NCBI GenBank assembly: GCA_007570785.1
Contig: ML662466.1
Coordinates: 1,044,772 to 1,108,771, forward strand
Source of the DNA: Antilocapra americana
Lineage: Eukaryota; Chordata; Mammalia; Artiodactyla; Antilocapridae
Reading direction: 5' to 3'
Length of the DNA: 64,000 bases
Below are positions 21,671 to 32,499 of this stretch, piece by piece; the stretch's first letter is position 1; each line of letters begins with the position of its first letter. The notes under the pieces were generated by a model that made no database searches, was not told the DNA's origin, and saw only the letters and a list, made by a program, of their open reading frames with translations. The position numbers were made by a program, and so were the translations under genes.

Positions 21671-23740
21671 TGTTTTGACTTGCTCTATAGATTTTTCTGG
21701 ATTTTTTTTCTTTTTCTTTTTCTTTCTTTTTTTTTCCCATTTCCCCCTCATCTGTTGTAGCTGTCGATTTTATTAGCACTATGAAATCTAATGATGGTTT
21801 TGAATTTTTTTTCCAAAGTCACTTTATTTTTAAAAATATTGCTTATATACTACTCTGCCTTTACGTTGGGCTTTTGCAGTCCTCTGGAGTTTTCCTTTTT
21901 CTGTCTATTTTTTATGATTTTAATTTTTTAAACCTATTATATTTTATCTACATTTATTTCTTTGATTTCCTTGCTACTCTTTTTTTTCCCTTGTGGTTAA
22001 ACTTTAATGTATATAAATCTTCATCTATCTCTTAACTTTGCATATCTATTCTTTATTTCTTTTCTTTATCTCATTTCCTCTCAACATATTGTTACTTTAT
22101 TTTCATTGCTTTATTTCCCAGTTGGGACTTTGCTTTAGTTTTCCAGTTTGTGCTATAGCTAATTTTGTTCTTAGCTGGTAAATATAATTTTTTATTTACT
22201 TTGTTCACTGGGTCAGTGTACTAAACTGTATTTTTGTTGGACTATTTCATTTTGCTCATGGGTGTATATGTATATGTGTATATTCCATCATTTTAATTAT
22301 CATATGCCTGATTTTGTAACTGCCATTTGTCTGGGGTTTATCTTTAGCTTCTCTTTTTTGGATTTTTGTTTTAATTTCACTTAATGCCATAACAAACCAG
22401 TTGTGAAATCTTCCTTCCTGACCAGGGATCAAGCCCTGAGCCTATAGAGTATCAAATAGTAAGAACTCGCAGAATGGAAGCCACTTGAATACAAGGCCAG
22501 TAGAATCAACCACCAGTAGAACCCTGTAAAGTAGACCTCATCCAAAAAGCAAACAAAACAAAAATAAAAACCCAATCATCAGCAGACAGGATTACCACCT
22601 CACTCACCCTTGCCAATAAGAGGGAAAACAAACAAAAATTCAGCACAAACCTCACACTCTACAAACCATACACAAACAAATGCACCAACCTTAGGAGGGC
22701 AAAAAACAAAATGAAGAAAGAGTTCAACCATCAAGCTGGGAAAAGGAGACCTCAAACACAATAAGTTAAAAAAAAAAAAGTTAAAAGCCAGGAATAGTAC
22801 ACAAATGAAGGAACAAAGTAGAAACACAGAAGTCCAAATAAATGAAAAGACAATAGGCAAATTACCTGAAAAATAATTCAGAATAACCCTAGTAAAGATG
22901 ATCAAAAAACATGAAAACAAAATGGAGAAAATGCAAGAATCAATGAACAAAGATCTAAAAGAATTAACAGAGACAACCAACACAATTACTCAAATGAAAA
23001 ATAGGATTCCTCTAAAAGGAATCAATAGCAGAATAGCTGAAGCAGAAGAACAAGTCAGTGAGTTGGAAAAGAGAATGGTGGAAATAAATTCTGAAGAGCA
23101 GAATAATGTAAAAACAATAAAAAGAACTGAGGATAGTCTCAGAAACCTCTGAGAAAATCTCAAAAGCACCAAATTCGAATTATAAGGGTCCCAGAAAAAG
23201 AAGAAAGGATATGATACTATTTTTGAAGAGATTGTAGCTGAAAATTTCCCTAACTTGGAATAGGAAATAGTCATGTCCAAGAGATGCAAAGAGTCCCATA
23301 TAGGATAAACTCAAAATGAAACATGCCCAGACACAAACTAACAAAGATGAAAGACAGAGAAGGAATATTAAACACAGCAAGGGAGAAGCAACAAGTCACA
23401 TACAAGGGAAACCCCTACCCCTTAACAGCTTATCTTTCAGCAGAAACTCTGCAGGCTAGAAGGGAACAGCAGGTTATATTTAAAGTATTTGAAAGAGAAA
23501 AATCCACAACCAAGATTCCATTACCTGGCAAGGATCTCATTCAAAATTGACAGAGAACTCAGAAGATTTACAGACAAGCAAAGTGTCAAGAGAATTCACT
23601 AACACAAAACTAGCTTTACAACAAATGTTAAAGGGGCTCATATAGTTAAGAAATACAAGAAAAGAAAAAAAAATTACAAAATCAATCCCCAAAAATTAAG
23701 AAAATGGTAATAGGAAGATATATATAGATATAGATATGTA
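21671..23740 (+). mobile_element. Older L1, 5'UTR through ORF1 and the inter-ORF spacer
   Basis: A plus-strand L1 with a long AT-rich upstream part (21,671-22,841), ORF1 (22,842-23,645) and the start of the ORF1-ORF2 spacer ('aaaatggtaataggaagat' near 23,700). ORF2 is absent: near 23,750 the sequence changes to a segment resembling an L1-BT 5'UTR. Confidence 0.8.
22842..23645 (+). pseudogene. L1 ORF1, broken
   Basis: The ATG at 22842 is in the usual place but codon 5 is a stop. From 22898 a coiled-coil frame is open to 23152 (85 codons, rich in K and E, with IAEAEEQVSELEKRM). The RRM part is shifted. The C-terminal domain is open at 23323-23550 (SAETLQARREQQVIFKVF). The terminal LQQMLKGLI-stop motif lies at 23,616-23,645. 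Confidence 0.88.
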
Positions 23741-23754
23741 CTCCCCCACCCACA

Positions 23755-24295
23755 CACACACCAGTGACGTTTGTTTGAAGCGCTCCTACCTCCCCACAAC
23801 ACAACTGAATAAGTGAGCCTAGATAAATGAACACCTTTGCCCCCATGTGCCAGGGCATAAATTAAACACTGAAGAGACTTGCAAACAGAGGAACCTAAAA
23901 GAACCAAAGAAGAAGGAACTACTCTGGGAGTAACAGGTCCAACAGATTAAAACCTTGTAGTTAACATTGACAAAGCATTGGAAAGGCCCTATAGACCTTC
24001 AGAAGAAGTACAAGCTGGAACAAAAAAATTATCTGACACTGAACTGACTCCACACTGCCCAAAACAGCTATAACAAAATTCATATATATATATATACACC
24101 TTTTAAATTATTTTATTTTTAAGTTCTTTATTACTCTTCTTACTTTCATTTTCATAGCTAACTATAACACTGGAAAAAACAAAGATCCTAATTTTTAAAG
24201 CAAATTTCATATTACAATTTTTGTGACTGGTTTTGCCTTGTATTTTTAATATTGTATTTTGGAGAGCCTAACCTCTACTAAAGACATCCTTTAAT
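23755..24295 (+). repeat. L1-BT 5'UTR-like segment
   Basis: It matches, in order, the middle of the L1 5'UTR seen at about 39,800-40,290: 'ccccacaacacaactgaa', 'cactgaagagacttgcaaa', 'gtccaacagattaaaacc', 'taagttctttattactc'. It is detached from any ORF1 of its own and abuts a minus-strand L1 3' end. Confidence 0.75.
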
Positions 24296-24589
24296 TAAAT
24301 AATTTATTTTATTTGGAGACTAATTGCTTTGCAAATTTGAACTGATTATGCCATATATTGACATGAATAAGCCATGGGTATACATGTGTTCCTCATCCTA
24401 TTCCCCCTCCCACCTCCTTCCCCATCCCATCCCTCTGGGTCATCCCAGTACACTGGCCCTGAGTGCCCTGACTCATGTATCAAACCCTGACTGGAAACCT
24501 ATTTCACATGTGGTAATATACTTGTTTCAATGCTATTATCTCAAATCATCCCACTCTCACCTTCGCTCACAGTCTAAAAGTCTGTTCTT
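24296..24589 (-). mobile_element. Older L1 3' end, host of a later insertion
   Basis: Reverse L1 3'UTR ('tattgacatgaataagccat', 'ctccctctgggtcatccc'-like wording). It continues at 26171 and again at 28074 once two later L1-BT insertions are removed. The last 14 bases (24576-24589) form the left TSD of the next element. Confidence 0.85.
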
Positions 24590-24981
24590 ATAGTTTTTGG
24601 TCTTATGTTTAGATCTTTGATCCATTTTGAGTTTATCTTTGTGTATGGTGTTAGAAAGTGATCTAGTTTCATTCTTTTACAAGTGGTTGTCCAGTTTTCC
24701 CAGCATCACTTGTTAAAGAGGTTGTCTTTTCTCCATTGTATATTCTTGCCTCCTTTGTCAAAGATAAGGTGTCCATAGATGCGTCGATTTATCTCTGGGC
24801 TTTCTATTCTGTTCCATTGATCTATGTTTCTGTCTTTGTGCCAGTACCATACTGTCTTAATGACTGTGGATTTGTAGTATAGCCTAAAGTCAGGTAGGTT
24901 GATTCCGCCAGTTCCATTCTTCTTTCTCAAGATTGCTTTGGCTATACGAGCTTTTATGTATTTCCATACAAATTGAGAAAT
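24590..24981 (-). mobile_element. L1-BT, inverted 5' segment of a twin-primed insertion
   Basis: Reverse-oriented ORF2 thumb-region sequence; the minus strand reads [18 protein letters not shown] and onward. It belongs to the same insertion as the plus-strand part starting at 24982. Its outer end (24590) stops roughly 25 bases short, in L1 order, of where the plus-strand part begins. That is the layout left by twin priming. Confidence 0.88.
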
Positions 24982-26156
24982 AACATAGGCAAAACACTCT
25001 CTGCCATAAACCAAAGCGGGATACTCCATGACCCACCGCCCAGAATATTGGAAATAAAAACACAAATAAACAAATGGGACCTAATTAAAATTAAAAGCTT
25101 TTGCACAACAAAGGAAACTATAAGCAAGGTGAAAAGACAGCCTTCAGAATGGGAGAAAATAATAGCCAATGAAGCAACGGACAAACAATTAATCTCAAAA
25201 ATATACAAACAACTCCTGCAGCTCCATTCTAGGAAAATAAACAACCCAATTAAAAAGTGGGCCAAAGAACTTAACAGACATTTCTCCAAAGAAGATATAA
25301 AAATGGCTAACAAACACATGAAAAGATGTTCACTATATCACTCATTATCAGAGAAATGCAAATCAAAACCACAATGAGGTACCACTTTACACCAGTCAGA
25401 ATGGCTGCCATCCAAAAGTCTACAAGCAATAAATGTTGGAGAGGATGTGGAGAAAAGGGAACCCTCTTACACTGTTGGTGGGAATGCAAACTAGTACAGC
25501 CACTATGGAAAACAGTGTGGAGGTTCCTTAAAAAGCTGCAAATAGACCTGCCATATGACCCAGCAACCCCACTGCTGGGCATATACACTGAGAAAACCAG
25601 AATTGAAAGAGCCACGTGTACCCCAATATTCATCGCTGCATTGTTTACAATAGCCAGGACATGGAAGCAACCCAGATGCCCATCAACTGACGAATGGATA
25701 AAAAAGCTGTGGTTCATATACACAATGGAATATTACTCAGCATTAAAAAAAATTCATTTGAAGCAATTCTACTCAGATGGACAAAACTGGAGCCCATTAT
25801 CCAGAGTGAAGTAAGCCAGAAGCAAAAACAATACAGTATATTAACGCATATATATGGAATTTAGAAAGACGGTAACGAGAACCCAACATGCGAGACAGCA
25901 AAAGGAACGCAGATGTATAGAATAGCCTCGTGGACTTTGTGGATGAGGGTAAGGGTGGGATGATATGGGAGAAGGGCATTGAAGCATGTTAATTGTCATG
26001 TGTCTAATCAATTGCCAGCCCAGGATTGATGCTTGGGGCTGGTGCAGCGAGATTTCCCTCGCGGGAGGGAGGGAGAAGGGAGGGGGGTTCCGGAGGGGAA
26101 GCATATGTAAACCCATGGTGATATCATGATGATGTATGGCAAAAACAATAAAAAAA
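24982..26156 (+). mobile_element. L1-BT, 3' part of the twin-primed insertion
   Basis: ORF2 C-terminal coding (25326-25814 is open for 162 codons), then the 3'UTR with a G-rich purine tract (26063-26098) and 'aaaacaataaaa' with poly-A to 26156. The 14-bp TSD 'aaaagtctgttctt' is at 24576-24589 and 26157-26170. It looks young, because it differs little from the copy at 27188. Confidence 0.92.
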
Positions 26157-26170
26157 AAAGTCTGTTCTTT

Positions 26171-27187
26171 ATCTCTCTGTCTCTTTTGCTATCTGACATA
26201 TACGGTCATCATTACCATCTTTCTAAATTCCGTAGATATACTGGATTTGTGTTTTTCTTTCTGACATACTCTATACATTCATTCTGTATAATAGGTTCCA
26301 GTTTCATTCTCCTCAGTAGAACTGATTCAAATGCATGTTTTTAATAGCTGAGTAACATTTCATTCTGTATATGTACCACTGCATTCTTGCAGATTTGGCT
26401 GCTGATGGACATCTATGTTGCTTCCATACCCTAAATATTGTAAACAGTGCTGGGATGAACACTGGGGTACACATGTCTCTTTCAAATCTGGTTTCTTCGG
26501 TGTACATGCCAAGCAGTGGGTTTGCTGGGTTGTATGGCAGTTCTGTTTCCAGTTTTTTAAGGAATCTCAATACTGCTCTCCATAGTGGCCATATCAGTTT
26601 GCATTCTCACCAGCAGCATAAGAGGGTACAATTTTCTAAGCAATCTCTCCAGCATTTATTGTCTTGTAGACTTATTGATAGCAGCCATTCCAACTGGCAT
26701 GAGATGGTACCTCATTGTGATTTTGATTTGCATTTCTCTGTTAATGAGTGATGTTAAGCATCTTTTCATGTGTTTGTAAGCCATCTGCATGTGCTCTTTG
26801 GAAAAATATCTGTTTAGTTCTTTGGCCCATTTTTTGATTAGGTTATTATTTTATTTTTGTATTGAGCTGCATAAGCTGCTTGTATTTTTTTGAGATTAAT
26901 TCTTTGTAAGTTGCTTCATTTGCTATTTTTCCCCCATTCTGAAAGCTGTCTTTTCAGCTTACTTCAAGTTTCCTTCATTGTGAAGAAGCTTTTAAGTTCA
27001 ATTAGGTCCCTTTTGTTTATATTTACTTTATTTACATTACTCTGAGAGGTGGATCAGAAAGGATCCTGCTGTGATTTATGTAAGAGAGTCTTTTCCCTAT
27101 GTTTTCCTCTAGGAGTTTTATATTTTCTGGTTTACAAGTGGGTGGCCATTTTTCTCAGCCCCAATTGGTAAATAAATTTTCTTTTCT
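26171..27187 (-). mobile_element. Older L1, ORF2 C-terminal region (continuation)
   Basis: Reverse L1 ORF2 end, decayed. An 85-codon piece is open at 26570-26313 (ELPYNPANPLLGMYTEE). It continues the L1 of 24296-24589 and is cut at 27187 by the next L1-BT. Confidence 0.88.
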
Positions 27188-28073
27188 AAGATGCTCAACA
27201 TCACTTATTATCAGAGAAATGCAAATCAAAACCACAATGAGGTACCACTTTACACCAGTCAGAATGGCTGCCATGCAAAAGTCTACAAGCAATAAATGCT
27301 GGAGAGGATGTGGAGGAAAGGGAACCCTCTTACACTGTTGGTGGGAATGCAAACTAGTACAGCCACTATGGAAAACAGTGTGGAGGTTCCTTAAAAAGCT
27401 GCAAATAGACCTGCCATATGACCCAGCAATCCCACTGCTGGGCATATACACCGAGGAAACCAGAATTGAAAGAGCCACGTGTACCGCAATGTTCATCGCT
27501 GCATTGTTTACAATAGCCAAGACATGGAAGCAACCTAGATGCCCATCAACTGACGAATGGATAAGAAAGCTGTGGTACATATACACAATGGAATATTACT
27601 CAGCATTAAAAAAGATTCACTTGAAGCAATTCTACTCAGATGGACAAAACTGGAGCCCATTATCCAGAGTGAAGTAAGCCAGAAGCAAAAACAACAATAC
27701 AGTGTATTAACGCATATATATGGAATTTAGAAAGACAGTAACGAGAACCCAACATGCGAGACAGCAAAAGGAACGCAGATGTATAGAATAGACTCGTGGA
27801 CTTTGTGGATGAGGGTAAGGGTGGGATGATATGGGAGAAGGGCATTGAAGCATGTTAATTGTCATGTGTCTAATCAATTGCCAGCCCAGGATTGATGCTC
27901 GGGGCTGGTACAGGGAGATTTCCTGGGAGGGAGGGAGGAGGGAGGGGGGTTCCGGAGGGGAAGCAAATGTAAACCCATGGTGATATTATGACAATGTATG
28001 GCAAAAACAATTAAAAAAAGAAAAAAAAGAATAACCATTTCAAAAATATATTTATTTCACTCTGAAAAAAAAA
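27188..28073 (+). mobile_element. L1-BT 3' fragment with a probable 3' transduction
   Basis: A 5'-truncated young L1-BT. The ORF2 C-terminus is open to a stop at 27677, followed by 3'UTR with G-rich tract 27925-27960. After the first A-rich tail (about 28010-28029) come some 36 non-L1 bases and a second A run (28065-28073). The direct repeat 'ttcttttct' is at 27179-27187 and 28074-28082. Confidence 0.85.
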
Positions 28074-28371
28074 TTCTTTTCTCCATTATATATTCTTGCC
28101 TTTTTTGTCAAAGATAAGGTGATCATAGGTGCATGGATTTATCTCTGGGCTTTCTATTGTGTTCCATTTACCTATATTTCTGTCCTTGTGCCAGTACCAT
28201 GCTGTCTTGATGACTGTACCTTTGTAGTATACTCTGAAGTCAGGCAGGTTGATTCCTCAAGATCTATTCTTCTTTCTCAAGATTGCTTTGGCTATCTGAG
28301 TTTTTTTCACTTCCATACCAACTGGGAAATTATTTGTTGTAACTCTGTAAAAAAAAAATATCACTGGTAGC
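28074..28371 (-). mobile_element. Older L1, ORF2 thumb region (continuation)
   Basis: Reverse L1, continuing 26171-27187. At 28371 the orientation flips to plus, at 'ggtagcttgataattac'. The same flip occurs in inverted form at 32499/32500. Confidence 0.85.
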
Positions 28372-28699
28372 TTGATAATTACTTTAGATGCAAGCAGAAT
28401 AAATGCTCCAACCAAAAGACCCAGACTGGTTGAATGGATACAAAAATAAGACCCATATACATGCTGTCTACTAGAAATGAACATCACATGTAAAGACACT
28501 TATAGACTGAAGGTGAGAAGATGGAAAATATATTCTGTGGAAATGGAAAGCAAAAGAAAGCTGGAACAGCAGTCTTCATATCAGACAATTCAGATTTTAA
28601 AATAAGAATACTTCAAGAGATAAGGAAGGACCCTACATAATGTTCAAGGGGTTAATCCAAGAGTAAGACATAACAATTGTAAATATGTATGCACTGAAC
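28372..28699 (+). mobile_element. Older L1, inverted endonuclease segment
   Basis: Plus-strand start of ORF2 (endonuclease region): 'gctccaaccaaaagaccc' and 'aaatggaaagcaaaagaaag' are typical. It joins the minus-strand thumb region on its left and BovB on its right near 28,700. Confidence 0.82.
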
Positions 28700-30378
28700 A
28701 ACTTATTGCCAAATTCACACTTAAATTGAAGAAAGTAGGGGAAACCACTAGAATATTCAGCTAAGAACTAAATCAAAGACCTTTTGATTATACAGTGGAA
28801 GTGACAAATAGCTTCAAGGGAATAGATGTGATAGACAGACTACCTGAACAACTATGGATGGAGGCATAATCACTCACCTGAGGCCACATATCCTGGAGTG
28901 AAAATTCAAGTGGACCATTAAAAAAAATGTATATGAATAAAGCTAGTGGATGTGGTGAAATTCAGGTTGAACTCTTTCAAATTTTAAAAGATGATGCTTG
29001 GAAAGTGCTGCATTCAACTTGCCAGCAAATTTGGAAAACTCAGCAGTGGCCACAGGACTAGAAAAGATCAATTTTTATTCCAATTCCAAAATAACACAAT
29101 GCCAAAGAATGTTCAAATTAAGAAACAATTGTACTCATCTCACAGGCTAGCAAAGCAATAATCAAAATTCTCCAAGCCAGGCTTCAACAGTACATGAATT
29201 GTGAAATTTTAGATGTTCAAGCTGGATTTAAAAGAACAAGAAGAACAAGAGATCATATTTCCGACATGCACTGCATCATCAAGAAAGCAAGACAGTTCCA
29301 GAAGAACATCGATTTCTGCATTATTGACAATGCTAAACTCTTTGACTGTGTAGATCACAACAAACTGTGGAAAATTCTGAAAGAGATGGGAATACCAGAA
29401 GACCTGACCTACTCCTAGAAAGATGTATGCAGGTCAAGAAGCAACATTGACAACTGGACATAGAGCCACACACTGGTTGCAAATTGGGAAAGGAGTACAA
29501 TAAGGCTGAATTTCATCATGGTGAAATTATAAGCATAGGACTTCATGTAAAATACTGGGCTGTATAAAGAACAAGTTAGAATCAAAATTGACGAGAGAAA
29601 TATAAATAAAATCAGATATGCAGATGACACCACCTTTATGACGGAAAGCGAGGAGGAAAGAAAGAGCCTAATAATGAAAGTAAAAGAGGAGAATGAAAAA
29701 TTTGACTTAAAGCTCAACATTCAGAAAACTAAGATCATGACATCCTGTCCCATCACTTCATGGCAAATAGCTGGGAAAACAATGGAAACAGTGCCTGACT
29801 TTATTTTTCTGGACTCCAAAATCACTGCAGATGCTGACTGCAGCCATGAAATTAAAACAGGCTTACACCCTGTAAGGAAGTTTAAGAGCAAACTACATAG
29901 CATATTAAAAGGGAGAGGCATACTTTGTCAACAAATTTCTGTCTAGTCAGGGCTATGCTGTCTCCATTGTCATGTATGGATGTGAGAGTTGGACTATAAA
30001 AAAAGCTGAGTGCCAAAGATTTGATTCTGTTGAACTGTAGTGTTAGAGAAGACTCTTGAAAGCCCCTTGGACTTCAAGGATATCCAACAAGTTCATCCTA
30101 AAGGAGACCAGTCCCGGGTGTTCATTGGAAGTACTGATGTTGAAGCTGAACCTCCAATACTTTAGCCACCTGATGCGAAGAGCTCACTCATTGGAAAAGA
30201 CCTTGATGTTTGGAAAGATTGTGGACAGGAAGAGAAGGGGACAACAGAGGATGAGAAGGTTGGATGGCATCACTGCCTCAATGGACATGAGTTTGGGTGA
30301 TGGACAGGGAGGCCTGGAGTGCTGTGGTTCGTGGAGTCACAAAGACTCGGACAGGACTGAGCAACTGAACTGAACTGA
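28700..30378 (+). mobile_element. BovB LINE, long copy with an internal deletion
   Basis: It begins mid-element at 'cttattgccaaattcac', skips about 400 bases relative to the copy at 31,085-32,178 near 28,865, then runs through the RT (YADD kept near 29,617) to the 'gaactgaactga' end. Open pieces are 29194-29418 and 29638-29946, in different frames. It is not functional. Confidence 0.9.
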
Positions 30379-31084
30379 TTCTGACTCATGTGGGATGATA
30401 TCACATGGCAGTATTGATAGGCATTTGTATAGTAATGAGTCATATTGAGCATCTTTTCATGTGTTAGTTACCCATCTGTATGTCTAATTTGGAAAAATGT
30501 CTGTTTATGTCTTTATCTGACTTTTTGATTTTCCCACTTTTTGATTGGGTTGTTTCTTTTTCTGATATTGTGTTGTATGAGCTGTTCATATATTTTGAAA
30601 ATTAATGTTTATTTAGTTATTTCATTTTCTGTTATTTTCCCCCATCCTGAGGGGTGTCTTTTCACTTTGCTTATAGTTTTCCTTGCTTTGAAATACATTT
30701 TAAGTTTAATCAGGTCCCATTTGTTTATTTCTGTTTTTATTTCCATTACTCTAGGAAGTGTGTCATAGAGAATCTTGCTTTGATTTATGTCATTGAGTGT
30801 CCTACCTAGGTCTTCCTCTAAGAGTTTTATAGTTTTTGGTCTTTCTTTTAGGTCTTTAATCCATTTTGAGTTGATCTCTGTGTTTGGTGTTAGGAAATGT
30901 TCTTATTTTGTTCCTTTACATGTAGCTGTCCAGTGTTCCTGGCACCACTTATTGAAGCGATTGTCTTTGCCCCATTGTATATTCTTGCCTCCTTTGTCAA
31001 AAATTAGGTACCTATAAGTGCATGGCTTTACTTCTGGCCTTTCTACATTGTTCCATTGTTTCTATTTCTGTTTTTGTACCAGTT
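30379..31084 (-). mobile_element. Older L1, ORF2 fragment
   Basis: Reverse L1 ORF2 from the thumb ('ctggtacaaaaacag' on the minus strand at its right end) to the region before the Cys-rich end. It is decayed and sits between two BovBs in opposite orientation. Confidence 0.85.
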
Positions 31085-32178
31085 TATTGTGATCCACAGT
31101 CAAAGGCTTTAGCATAGTAAATAAAGCAGAAGTAGATGTTTTTCTGGAACTCTTTTGCTTTTTTAATATTCCAGCAGATGTTGGCAATTTGATCTCTGGT
31201 CCCTTTGCCTTTTCTAAAACCAGCTTGAACATCTAGAATTTCATGATTCACTTATTACTGAAGCCTGGATTGTAGAATTTTTGAGCATTACTTTACTGGC
31301 TTGTGAGATGAGTGCAATTGTGCAGAAGTTCGACCATTTTTTGGCATTGCTTTGCTTTGGGATTGGAATGAAAACTGTTTTCAGTCCTGTTACCATTGCT
31401 GAGTTTTCCAAATTTGCTGGCATATTGAGTGCAGCACTTTCACGGAATCATCTTTTAGGATATGAAATAGCTCAACTGGAATTCCATCACCTCCACTAGC
31501 TTTGTTTGTAGTGATGCTTTCTAAGGCCCACTTGACTTCACATTCCAGGATGTCTGGCTTTAGGTGAGTGATCACATTATCGTGATTAACTGGGTTGTGA
31601 AGATCTTTTTTGTACAGTTCTTCTGTGTATTCTTGTCACGTCTTCTTAATATCTTCTGCTTCATTTCTGTCCTTTGTTGATCCCATTTTTGCATGAAATT
31701 TTTCTTTGGTATCTCTAATTTTCTTGAAATGATGTCTAGTCTCTCCCACTCTATTTCCCATCCTATTGTTTTCCTTTATTTCTTTGGACTGATCATTGAG
31801 GAAGGCTTTCTTATCTCCTTTCAATTCTTTGGAACTCTATATTCAAATAGATATATCTTACCTTTTCTTCTTTGTCTTTTGCTTCTTTTCATTTCTCAGT
31901 ATTTGTAAGGCCTCATCAGGTAACTATTTTGCCATTTTGCATTTGTTTTTCTTGGGGATGGTCTTGATCACTGCCTCCTGTATAATGTCACAAACCTGTA
32001 TCCATAGTTCTTCACAACTTTGTATATCTTGATTCTATCTTGACTCTTAAAGATGCTGTCTCGAACCTATTTGTCATTTTTATTGTATAATTGTAAGGGA
32101 TTTGTTTTGGTTCACACCTGAATCATCTAGTTGTTTTCCCTAGTTTCTTCAATTTAAGTTAGAATTCAGCAATAAGGT
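31085..32178 (-). mobile_element. BovB LINE, endonuclease to RT region, reverse
   Basis: Reverse BovB from 'cttattgctgaattc' (minus strand, near 32,178) to the RT at 'tgtggatcacaataaac'. It keeps the ~400 bases missing from the copy at 28,700. A 62-codon RT piece is open at 31575-31390 (SITTNKASGGDGIPVEL). Confidence 0.9.
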
Positions 32179-32499
32179 GTTACATGCATGGATACTTGAA
32201 ATTTTGTTATATCTTCCTCTTGGATTGATCCTTCGATCATAATGTAGCATCTTTCCTTATTTTTTATAGCATTCTTTTTTAATGTATGTTTTGTCTGGTA
32301 TGATGATTGCTGCCCCAGCTTTCTTTTGCTTTCCATTTGTATAGATTATATTTTCTGACCTTTAACTTTCAGTCTTTGCATCTGAAGTCTGTTTCTGGTA
32401 GACAGTAGATACATAGGTCTTGTTTTTGTGTTCATTCAGCCAATCTGTGTCTTTTGGTTGCAACATTTAATCCATTTATATTGAAAGTAATTATCAACC
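32179..32499 (-). mobile_element. Older L1, inverted endonuclease segment
   Basis: Reverse start of ORF2. It mirrors 28372-28699: the same junction to BovB on one side and the same junction to the thumb region on the other ('ttgataattacttt' on the minus strand). Confidence 0.85.
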
